Origin: Planctomycetota bacterium | GTDB taxonomy: Bacteria > Planctomycetota > J058 > JAJDCP01 | Direction: 5' to 3' | Length of the DNA stretch: 47,163 nt | Assembly: GCA_029260765.1 (NCBI GenBank) | Contig: JAJDCP010000144.1 | Location: 1-47,163 of the forward strand | In this document: positions 23,403 to 31,018 of the stretch, piece after piece | How the letters are laid out: each line of letters opens with the position of its first letter | How positions within the stretch are numbered: the stretch's first letter is position 1 | The notes under the pieces: generated by a model | Databases searched by the model: none | Told to the model about the DNA's origin: nothing | The model's input: only the letters and a program-made list of their open reading frames with translations | Made by a program: the position numbers and the translations under genes

Positions 23403-26400
23403 TCAGCGCATCACTTCGCGCACATCGACCTTGACAATGTCGATCAACTCATGGTCGAGCACCCGGATGCGGGTCTCGGTGCGGCGCACCTCCTCGTTGC
23501 GCAGCCGCAGCCCGACAATGTGGTCGATGGAGGGGATCGGCGCGATCGCCTTGTAGATGTCGTTCGGCAACAGATCCCGGCCGAAAGGCCAGCCATTGCC
23601 GCCGCCGCCAACGATCGGGTGCAACAGATAGCGGATGCGTTGCTCGATCTCCTGCTTGAGGATCTCGAGCTTCATCGCGCCCTTCTTCAGCAGGATCTCG
23701 AGGCCAATCGAAACCGGAACGTAGGCGGGCCGGCCCACGATCAGCTTGACTGTCTTCTGGCAACGTGCGTCGAGGTAGGCCTGCACCCGCTTGAGCAGCT
23801 CGGGACTGGGCTCGGGACGTGCGATCTCGTCGGAGCGCCCCTCTTCGTCGAGCGGGCGCGGCACGATCAGCAACCGGACCTCACCGGGCTTGCGGTGGTC
23901 TATGAAGGCGTTGGCGCGGGCGATGCCCCCGAACGCATCCAGAGCCAACGCCTCGAAGTCGTCTGCGGTGACCGCGCGGTTGCGGTTCTTGATCAAGCTC
24001 GGACCGCGCAGCTTGACGACGTCGAGATCTTCGGTCTCCAGCCCACCAACAGCCGCGAAGGGATTGAACACCTGCTGGATATAGGCGAGCGACTGCTTCA
24101 ACTGGTTGAGTGTGTTCTTGGGAACATTCCCGCTGGCGCCGCCCCCGGTCCGGAAGCGCCGCGCAACCACGTTGTCGTTGTCGCGGGGCGGAATCATGCC
24201 CCGGTTGCCATCGCCGAAACTGACAGTCCCGGCCAGGTAGTCGACCACGAAGTGCCTGTTCCACGGCATCGCCTCAAAGAAGTCAGATACCTCGTGCCAA
24301 CGCACCCAGGTCTCGATCACCTCGCCCTTGTCGTTGCGGATCTGCTCGATGGTGTCTTCGCCCTCTTCGCGCAGGATCGCGACCCTGCCGATATGGCTGG
24401 GCGCCGTCGGCTCGCGCACATAGATCGCGAGGGGAGGCAAGACCGGATTGTGACCGAAGCTGAAAATCTGGCGGGGCGTGCCGTCCGAAGAACCGAGCAC
24501 CACGCCTTCGTGCATCGTCGCGGCGACCGCGGGCACGACATTCATGCGCAGATCCATGACGTCGTGCACCTTGAGAGGAACGCCCGGTAGCGCGCGGTAG
24601 ACAATGCGCAACCAACTCAGATGCTCACCGAATTCATCGCTCGGTTGCAGGTCGTCCGGCGCCATGAATTGCACAAAACCCGTCTCGGTCATGTGCTTGG
24701 TGCCATCCATCGGCAGCAGGTTTCCCCAACTCTCGCCGTTCCAGTACTGCCAGGTGACGGTCTGGGTCGCCGTAGCATCGGCGAACGCGACCTCGAGGTC
24801 CTCTTCGGGAGCACTCTCGAGCGTCTTGCCCAGAACCTGGAAAGACTCCGAAAGCTTGATGAAAATGTGCATCCGCTCCGACGGCACGTCACCGTGCAAG
24901 CCGAGGAAGAGCGTTGGAGGTGCATCGCTGGGGGGCGGGAACGGCAGGATCGTCTCGCTGGCCTCGAGCAACGCAGGAGTCAGCTCTTCGTAGCGGAAGT
25001 TGACCCGCCGCCGCACCATCTGGATCGGCGTGCCGAACTGCACGAAGTGGACCGAGACCCGGCGCAGGCTCGGGGGAGTCACCGGATGCTGCTCGCGCCA
25101 GACCGGCTGCAAGCCTTCCATTACGTACTCGCCGGGCTTGCCGTAGTTCCCCGCGTGCAGCCGCACCCGCAGCCAGAACTTCGGGTCGGAGCGGATGGCA
25201 CGACGCTCCATGTTGTCGGGACGCACGAACTCGACCTTGCCGCTGCGCGTGAAACAGAGCGTCTCATCGAGGAAGGACGGATGCCGGATGTTGCGGCGGG
25301 TTCCCGTCGGCGTGGTGCGGCTGAGCTCTTCCCACTCTTCGCCGTTCCAGAACTCCCAGGCCAGGACCAGGTCATGGCTGGGCAGCGCGGGGGAAATGGT
25401 CTCGGGATCAGAGATCTCGCAGTGGATCTTGATCATCGCCTTTTCGTGCTGGAAGACTTCATCGCAGGCGAACATGAAGGAGTGGTCGGGCTGCGGGTTG
25501 CTGCCGATGGGCTGGAAGTTCTGGCCCTGGTCGATCGGCGCGTAGAGCCCCATCCCCAGGTTCGACAGGCAATGCGGGCGCACTCCCTTTTTGGGCGACA
25601 ACAAGCTGATCTTGACCGACTCCAACCGCGACTCACGGACGAATTCGAGCTTGCCCTTGAGCCGGAGCCGGAACGCCCAGAGGTCTTCCTTCTTCGCGAA
25701 GGGCACCGGGCTGCAGCGCTCGAGCGGCCCCTCGATCAAGATGCTGCGCAGGTTGGGACCGAGCTCTTCCTCGGCAGGCAGTGATTGGGCCGCGAGCAGC
25801 TCCCACTGTCCCGTCTGGGAGTACTTGTGCTCCTTGTAGAAGTACTCCCACACCATCAGCTTGCGCATGTCGAGGTCGCGTGCGAAGGGGAAGTTGAAGG
25901 TGATCTGCACGCTGCCCTTGCGGCTCAGCGCCTCGAAGCGCTCGTCGATCAGATAGAGGTCATCATGGATCGGCTGCATACCCTGGAACGGCGTGAATCC
26001 CGGGGGGTTGAAGGGCGGTTCGATCTTGCCGGGTGCGACCGGCTTGGGAATCACCTTGCGGCTGTAATCGGCGTACATGTAGCCCTTGCGGCCATAGAGG
26101 CTGCGCGGCTTGACATGCGAGATGAAGATGCTCTCGGTGGTCTCGAAGCTGACCATCTCATCGTTGTCGGTGTAGCCGGTGAAGCGGGCCCCGTTCAGTT
26201 TCTGCCTGTCATCGCGCTTGTATTCGCGGGCGACCCGCACGCCGCGAGGCAGCCAGACGCCGTCATTGCGGCCCAGGGTCATCCGGAAGCTCAGCAGGGT
26301 CTCTGCGGGCCGGGGCGGCTGCAGGCGCATGCCGATCACCTCGAGCAGCGCGACAAAGACCTTCTCGGGGAAGCGATTGAGACGCTCGAGGATGGACATG

Positions 26401-26573
26401 ACCATCTGCCCACTCGAGGCACACATGCCGATGCCGAGGTCGTCGGCCGCCAGCAGTGTCCACTCTTTCGAATACTGCGGCACCTTTTCGAGAATCTCTG
26501 AAAGCAGCATGTCGAAGCTGCGGCCATCGATCTCCGGGTGAGACAGAATTAATGAGCGGAGTGGCTCTTCCAT
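23403..26573 (-). CDS. Putative baseplate assembly protein (eCIS/phage-tail type)
   Basis: The 1056-residue protein matches the putative-baseplate-assembly family of contractile injection systems. Its N-terminus FDMLLSEILEKVPQYSKEWT, then ILERLNRFPEKVFVALLEVI, follows the family pattern of an EWT segment and a LNR-x-PE helix. Its C-terminus has the baseplate-J-like stretch AVTADDFEALALDAFGGIAR and the late domain EILLKKGAMKLEILKQEIEQ. Family members place this protein around the baseplate and tail-fibre attachment zone. No sheath, tube, spike, gp25-like or AAA+ ATPase gene is nearby, so it is an orphan here. The ATG at 26573 has no good Shine-Dalgarno. It is followed (same strand) by the prepilin-like gene. 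An exapted surface protein or a dispersed injection-system gene are both possible. Confidence 0.8.
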   Translation of the reverse strand: MEEPLRSLILSHPEIDGRSFDMLLSEILEKVPQYSKEWTLLAADDLGIGMCASSGQMVMSILERLNRFPEKVFVALLEVIGMRLQPPRPAETLLSFRMTLGRNDGVWLPRGVRVAREYKRDDRQKLNGARFTGYTDNDEMVSFETTESIFISHVKPRSLYGRKGYMYADYSRKVIPKPVAPGKIEPPFNPPGFTPFQGMQPIHDDLYLIDERFEALSRKGSVQITFNFPFARDLDMRKLMVWEYFYKEHKYSQTGQWELLAAQSLPAEEELGPNLRSILIEGPLERCSPVPFAKKEDLWAFRLRLKGKLEFVRESRLESVKISLLSPKKGVRPHCLSNLGMGLYAPIDQGQNFQPIGSNPQPDHSFMFACDEVFQHEKAMIKIHCEISDPETISPALPSHDLVLAWEFWNGEEWEELSRTTPTGTRRNIRHPSFLDETLCFTRSGKVEFVRPDNMERRAIRSDPKFWLRVRLHAGNYGKPGEYVMEGLQPVWREQHPVTPPSLRRVSVHFVQFGTPIQMVRRRVNFRYEELTPALLEASETILPFPPPSDAPPTLFLGLHGDVPSERMHIFIKLSESFQVLGKTLESAPEEDLEVAFADATATQTVTWQYWNGESWGNLLPMDGTKHMTETGFVQFMAPDDLQPSDEFGEHLSWLRIVYRALPGVPLKVHDVMDLRMNVVPAVAATMHEGVVLGSSDGTPRQIFSFGHNPVLPPLAIYVREPTAPSHIGRVAILREEGEDTIEQIRNDKGEVIETWVRWHEVSDFFEAMPWNRHFVVDYLAGTVSFGDGNRGMIPPRDNDNVVARRFRTGGGASGNVPKNTLNQLKQSLAYIQQVFNPFAAVGGLETEDLDVVKLRGPSLIKNRNRAVTADDFEALALDAFGGIARANAFIDHRKPGEVRLLIVPRPLDEEGRSDEIARPEPSPELLKRVQAYLDARCQKTVKLIVGRPAYVPVSIGLEILLKKGAMKLEILKQEIEQRIRYLLHPIVGGGGNGWPFGRDLLPNDIYKAIAPIPSIDHIVGLRLRNEEVRRTETRIRVLDHELIDIVKVDVREVMR

Positions 26574-26917
26574 GCGGGAGAATTGGCCCCTGACCCGGGC
26601 GTTTTACAGCCTCGACTTCCCGTGGGTCTTGAGCGAGGCGCGATCAACAGCCTCGCGGTTTTTGGAAGCAGACCGGCATTTCAAGAGAATCCGACCGATC
26701 TTAGCGATGAACGTCGTCGATCTCCAGTGATTTTGCCAGGGACTGTCTGAGAAATCCGACCTCCGGCGCCGTGCTGGGCCGCCAGATCGAGGATCGAGGA
26801 AGAGGCCCTACTCGTAGCGGTGATGACGAGGACGAAGGGCTGGCGAGCCCACCACAAGCCGGACGAGCTGAGAGTTGTTAGACAGGGCCTGGTTGGCACT
26901 GCAAATCCGGCGCTTCT
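26574..26917. other. Intergenic stretch holding a dispersed repeat element
   Basis: About 344 bases separate the baseplate gene start from the end of the unknown gene at 26918. The part 26736-26892 is an inverted-repeat element described separately. No gene is recognised; the longest frame in it does not continue into the flanks. The baseplate gene's promoter, if it has one, must be here. Confidence 0.55.
26736..26892. repeat. Dispersed inverted-repeat element, copy A
   Basis: Imperfect complementary arms lie at 26736-26753 (CCAGGGACTGTCTGAGAA) and 26875-26892 (TTGTTAGACAGGGCCTGG), 14 of 18 bases pairing. Between them the core 26791-26849 matches 46867-46923: the stretch 26813-26838 is identical over 26 bases and the 21 bases before it differ at four. 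The core contains a CTAC-TC-GTAG hairpin. No transposase is encoded. The two copies have different arm sequences, so the arms are conserved as pairing, not as sequence. Confidence 0.7.
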
Positions 26918-28093
26918 TCAGAGGTTCAAGGCCACGCGCTGCAAAAACTCCGAGCGGTGATGGCGAAGGATTCCCCAACGGGCCAGCACCTTGCGGGTTG
27001 CTGCAAGCGCACTCTCTGGAACCCCCTTGGGGAGGCGACGGAATTCCGTCCGCAGTCTCTCCAGGCGCCGCTGATAGGGCTCTCCCTCTTCGATCGCCGC
27101 GGCGAGCACGGTGCTGGAGAGCGGAGTCTCAGGAGAGGCTGTCTCGATCAGAGGCACCAACGGAGAGAGCACGGTGTTGGTCAGCGCCCGCACCCGCGTT
27201 TCCAGATTCTTGAGGTGGGCCTGCAGATCGACCGGGGTCGGACTGCTGACCACAGGGCTTCCGCGGTTGCCCACCTGAGAAGGACGGTCCACGCCACGAA
27301 GCTGCTCGCCGGAGAGGATGCCCCACCAGGGCTCGCGCGACAAGAACAGCATCCGGCCAAACTGACGTCCCTCGACCCGCACCTGGCGGTCATCCATTTC
27401 GTAGCCCAGGCGCCGGAGCAGACTCACAGCCCAGAGCCTGTAAGCGCTGGGCAACCGTCCGGAGATCTCGAGCCGGCCGAGCTCTGAGGCGGTGTGCAGG
27501 GGCGGCGGCTGGCCGAGATTGAAGTGCTCCATCAGAGCCTGCAGCTGGGTGCTGGTCCCTTCTCGCTGCTGTTCATCCGCAAAATCGAATCCCATCTGGC
27601 TCAGCAGATGGCGGCTGGAGCCATGGGCCAGCACACGGCACTCTGTGGCTCCGATCTGGGGAGCTGTCAGCGCCAGCCCGAGCAGAAACTGGGCGAGCAC
27701 CTCCTCTCCCTGTTTGGAGGGCGTGATCTGGTGAAGCGGGCAGTGGACCTTGAAAGAGCCCCCGCCAAGCCGCTCGAACAGCACCTGAAAACTGCCCAGG
27801 GTCGCCTGTTCGTGCTCGAGGGTGCCACCGAAGATCAAGCGCTCACCGGGTTGGGCGCTGAGGTATGCGTTGCCGACCTGGGTCTTGCCACGGCTGACAG
27901 CTCGCAGAAGGTGCTTCGAGAAAAAACGCTGCTCGAAGAATGTCTTCAGCAGGCCATCGGCTTCACGTTCAGACTGCTCGATGAACACCTGTGTGGCGGG
28001 CCGGTACGCGCGCCGCCGCCACTCGAGAAAGGCTGCTTCAAAGTCTTCGGCCTTCTTGGGCTCTGAGCGGAGCCCCCCCAGCTTGTCAGTCAA
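26918..28093 (-). CDS. Hypothetical protein coupled to the membrane Ser/Thr kinase
   Basis: No family was recognised for this 391-residue protein. It appears cytosolic, with no signal peptide or membrane span. Residues about 60-170 (GNAYLSAQPGERLIFGGTLE ... LAHGSSRHLLSQMGFDF) have a pattern somewhat like a GNAT acetyltransferase end (small-residue turn then MGF), but the acetyl-CoA loop is not evident. The C-terminal third is helical, with charged repeats (ERLRTEFRRLPKGVPESALA). The TTG start at 28093 has GGAGG 6 bases upstream. It overlaps the kinase gene end by 8 bases, so the two are co-translated; a substrate or partner of the kinase is a reasonable idea, untested. Confidence 0.7.
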   Translation of the reverse strand: MTDKLGGLRSEPKKAEDFEAAFLEWRRRAYRPATQVFIEQSEREADGLLKTFFEQRFFSKHLLRAVSRGKTQVGNAYLSAQPGERLIFGGTLEHEQATLGSFQVLFERLGGGSFKVHCPLHQITPSKQGEEVLAQFLLGLALTAPQIGATECRVLAHGSSRHLLSQMGFDFADEQQREGTSTQLQALMEHFNLGQPPPLHTASELGRLEISGRLPSAYRLWAVSLLRRLGYEMDDRQVRVEGRQFGRMLFLSREPWWGILSGEQLRGVDRPSQVGNRGSPVVSSPTPVDLQAHLKNLETRVRALTNTVLSPLVPLIETASPETPLSSTVLAAAIEEGEPYQRRLERLRTEFRRLPKGVPESALAATRKVLARWGILRHHRSEFLQRVALNL

Positions 28094-30800
28094 GGCCGTC
28101 CTCCAGATTCAGCTCGAGATCCAGCTGCACACGGTTGCCTGCAAGGTCTTGCAGCTCCAGTAGCAGCGGGAAAGATACGTCGGCGGGCAAGCTGAAGTCG
28201 AATTGTGCGCCCGCGAGCCCTGGCTCGCCATCGGCTGCCTCGAGCACGGCCGAAGTCAACGGCTCAGAGGCCGTTCCCCGCACGCGCAGCCCATCCGCTT
28301 CGCGAACGAGCTCGATCTCGACCAACCCTGGCAGCTCGTTGTCACGGACCACCTCAAGCGTCCGGCTGCTGATGTTTCCGGCGGCGTCCACCACCTCAAG
28401 GCTCAGGTTGTTCTGCCCGGAGCGTAGCGGCAGGCGCAGACCTGCCCGCCCCGCGAACAACGGCACGATCAAGCCGTCGGCGCGCAGCTGGCACGGAGAC
28501 TGGTCGTCGGCCTCGACCTGGACCTCGACGAAGGCGTGACGCGTCAGCAGCGTCTTCCCATGCAGTGCGCTGTGGGGGAAATTCCAAACCACCTCGGGTG
28601 CCAGGGTATCCAGAAGATATTCGACCTTCTGTGAGGGGCTCATACTGCCGTCGGCGCGTTTGATCTGCAGCAAGAAGACGTTGCTGCCCGGCTCGAGCGT
28701 GACCTCGCCCTCGAATATGCCTGGCCCCGTCTGTGCAAGGTTGCCGCCTGCCTCGAGCATGCGGTCAAGTGCGGCGTCGTCGAGCGCTTCGATGTCGAGG
28801 ACCAGCTGCTGGTGTCCCGCAAGCTCCGGCGCGGGGTCGAGCTGCAGGCGCACCGTGACGCGGCGCTCGGCGAGCCAGCGGGTATGCCCCGGTTCGATGC
28901 TTTGGAAGCCCTCGGACGCCACCAGGCGCTCGAGCGAGAGCGTGCGCCGGGTCTCTTGACCGTCGTGAGCGAGCGCTTCGAGGGTGAGCTGGTTGGGTCC
29001 CGGGCGCAGCTCCCACTGGTGCAGGTACTCCCCCGGGTTGAACTCGAACAGCTCGTCGCCGCCTACTTTGAGCCAGACCAGGCTACGATCCGCATAGACG
29101 ACGAGAGAGAACGATGCTTCGTACGTCGCTGTGGGCAGGGCGCTTCCGAGGCTTAGTTGAAGAGGAAGCGCACTGGGTGTCGGCTGCGCGATCGGCCTCG
29201 GCCCGCTCGCCTGCAAACGGGGGTTTGTCTGTGATGGTTGCTCCGGCGGCTGCTCCGGCGGCTGCTCCGGCTGCTCCGGCGGTTGTTCCGGCTGTTCCGG
29301 CGGCTGCTCCGGCTGCTCCGGCTGCTCCGGCTGCTGCGGCTGCTCCGGCGGCTGTTCCGGCGGCTGCTCCGGCTGTTCCGGCGGCTGCTCCGGCTGTTCC
29401 GGCGGCTGCTCCGGCTGCTCCGGCCCGCTGGTCTGCATCCCCAGCCAGGCCCGCATTGCGTCCAACGCCGGGCCTTCCTGCGTGCTCAACAATGCGACCG
29501 ACACCGCGATGGCCAACAGCAGGACGCCGAACAGCAGTCCGACCAGGAACAACCCGAAGGGCGAGCGCCGACGCGCAGGTGGACTCTGCTCGGCGATCTG
29601 CTCGAGGGACTCCGTCTCGCCCCCCGAAGACCCCTCTTCCTGTGCGAGCAGTGCGCGCACGCGGATCGTGCTCGAACCGCTGGTGCAGAGGAAATCGTCG
29701 CTCTCTTCGACAGCAGGCCCGCCGCTCAAAGTATCCCGCACTTCATGGAAGGTCATCGGAGACACTGGCGGCCCTTCGGGCAACGCGTCCAGCAACTCTC
29801 GGCGCTCGAGATGAGCACGCAGGTCGACGAGGTCCTCGATCAGCTGGCTGGGATTCTCGTAACGGTCCTTAGGCTCCTTGGCTATCAGGCGTTCGATCAC
29901 CGCCTCGAAGGCCCGCGGGATGTTCTCCCGCACGATCCGAATGCTCTTGGGCTGCCCATAGCTGTGCAAGAAGATCATCGAGGCAGGACTCTCTGCCCGG
30001 AAGGGCAGCGAGCCCGCCAACATGCGGTACAGCACGATCCCCAACGAGTACAGGTCTGTGCGCCCATCGACCTTGTCACCCGCCCCCTGCTCAGGAGACA
30101 TGAAGTCGGGCGTGCCCATGATCACGCCGGTCTGGGTCAGATTTCCCGCCGCATGGCGTTGCTTTGCCAGCCCGAAGTCGAGCACCTTCACGCGACCTTT
30201 GTGGTCCAGCATGATGTTGCCGGGTTTGATATCCCGGTGGATGATGCCCTCTTCAAAGGCATGCTCGAGGGCGCGCGCGACCCCGAGCATGATCTCAACG
30301 ATCTCACCGAAGCTGGGTGTCTTGCGCTTCATCAGCTTGGTCAGGTCTTCTCCGCGTACGTATTCCATCGCGAAGTAGGGGCGGCTGGTCGTTTCGTCGA
30401 CACCGAATGTGAAGACCTGGATCACGTTTGGGTGAACCAGCGCGGCCGCAGCCTGCGCTTCCCGCACAAAACGCTGAGCAAATTCCTGGTTGCGCAAGAA
30501 GCTCGACGGCAGCACCTTCAGAGCGACTCTGCGCTTCAGTGAGACCTGCTCTGCAAGGTAGACGGCACCCATCCCGCCCGATCCGAGTTTCTTCAAGATC
30601 TTGAACTCGCCGAGCTGGCGGATCTTCTTCTTGCGCTCACGAACCAGGCTGGGCCCGGTCGCGCCGCTGGTGCTTCCGCTCGACGTCTCTTGGATGGGAA
30701 GAGGAGGGGGAGCAGGAGGAACTGGCGGCCGCGCCCCCGGCAGCGAAGTCGGAGCTTCGGCCGGCAATGGCGGCGGACCCGATGGCGCGTCAGAGGCCAA
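28086..30800 (-). CDS. Membrane-anchored Ser/Thr kinase with Pro-Glu-Gln linker and Ig-like C-terminus
   Basis: The 904-residue protein has a proline-rich start (to about 60), then a Hanks-type kinase domain (about 65-325): glycine loop LGSGGMGAVYLAEQ, RVALKVLPSSF with the VAIK lysine, IIHRDIKPGNIML and VKVLDFGLAKQRH, all intact. One transmembrane helix lies near 411-434 (FGLFLVGLLFGVLLLAIAVS). A linker of Pro-Glu-Gln repeats covers about 457-521, and the external part (525-904) has repeated beta-strand patterns (ELAGHQQLVLDIEALD, TLEPGSNVFLLQIK, LSLEVVDAAGNISSRTLEVV) like Ig/big domains. It would sense the periplasm and phosphorylate cytosolic targets. The TTG start at 30800 has GGAG 6 bases upstream. 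It heads a run with the unknown gene at 26918-28093. Confidence 0.92.
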   Translation of the reverse strand: MASDAPSGPPPLPAEAPTSLPGARPPVPPAPPPLPIQETSSGSTSGATGPSLVRERKKKIRQLGEFKILKKLGSGGMGAVYLAEQVSLKRRVALKVLPSSFLRNQEFAQRFVREAQAAAALVHPNVIQVFTFGVDETTSRPYFAMEYVRGEDLTKLMKRKTPSFGEIVEIMLGVARALEHAFEEGIIHRDIKPGNIMLDHKGRVKVLDFGLAKQRHAAGNLTQTGVIMGTPDFMSPEQGAGDKVDGRTDLYSLGIVLYRMLAGSLPFRAESPASMIFLHSYGQPKSIRIVRENIPRAFEAVIERLIAKEPKDRYENPSQLIEDLVDLRAHLERRELLDALPEGPPVSPMTFHEVRDTLSGGPAVEESDDFLCTSGSSTIRVRALLAQEEGSSGGETESLEQIAEQSPPARRRSPFGLFLVGLLFGVLLLAIAVSVALLSTQEGPALDAMRAWLGMQTSGPEQPEQPPEQPEQPPEQPEQPPEQPPEQPQQPEQPEQPEQPPEQPEQPPEQPEQPPEQPPEQPSQTNPRLQASGPRPIAQPTPSALPLQLSLGSALPTATYEASFSLVVYADRSLVWLKVGGDELFEFNPGEYLHQWELRPGPNQLTLEALAHDGQETRRTLSLERLVASEGFQSIEPGHTRWLAERRVTVRLQLDPAPELAGHQQLVLDIEALDDAALDRMLEAGGNLAQTGPGIFEGEVTLEPGSNVFLLQIKRADGSMSPSQKVEYLLDTLAPEVVWNFPHSALHGKTLLTRHAFVEVQVEADDQSPCQLRADGLIVPLFAGRAGLRLPLRSGQNNLSLEVVDAAGNISSRTLEVVRDNELPGLVEIELVREADGLRVRGTASEPLTSAVLEAADGEPGLAGAQFDFSLPADVSFPLLLELQDLAGNRVQLDLELNLEDGLD
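29236..29433. repeat. Pro-Glu-Gln codon repeat inside the kinase gene
   Basis: About 200 bases of imperfect 9- and 12-base units (CCGGCGGCTGCT, CCGGCTGTT and similar on the plus strand) encode PEQ and PPEQ units on the minus strand. The repeat makes a long, extended, non-globular tether between the membrane helix and the outer domains. The unit order is irregular, so the length probably varies between strains. Confidence 0.85.
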
Positions 30801-31018
30801 GTGTTGCTCCGAGATCTACGATTCTCCAGCGTCGATACACTACTGGAGCCAGCCCGCATCATACCATGTCGGGGCTTCATGTGAACCGACATCCCGCCGC
30901 ATCGTGCAGCCAGGCGTTGTCCAGCGTGGCCCGGTCGCGAAAAGCTTGTTCTCGTGCCACTGAAGCCTTATGATCTGCAGCTTTTCCGGCTTCCACGACC
31001 TGCACGGAGTACCCGCGG

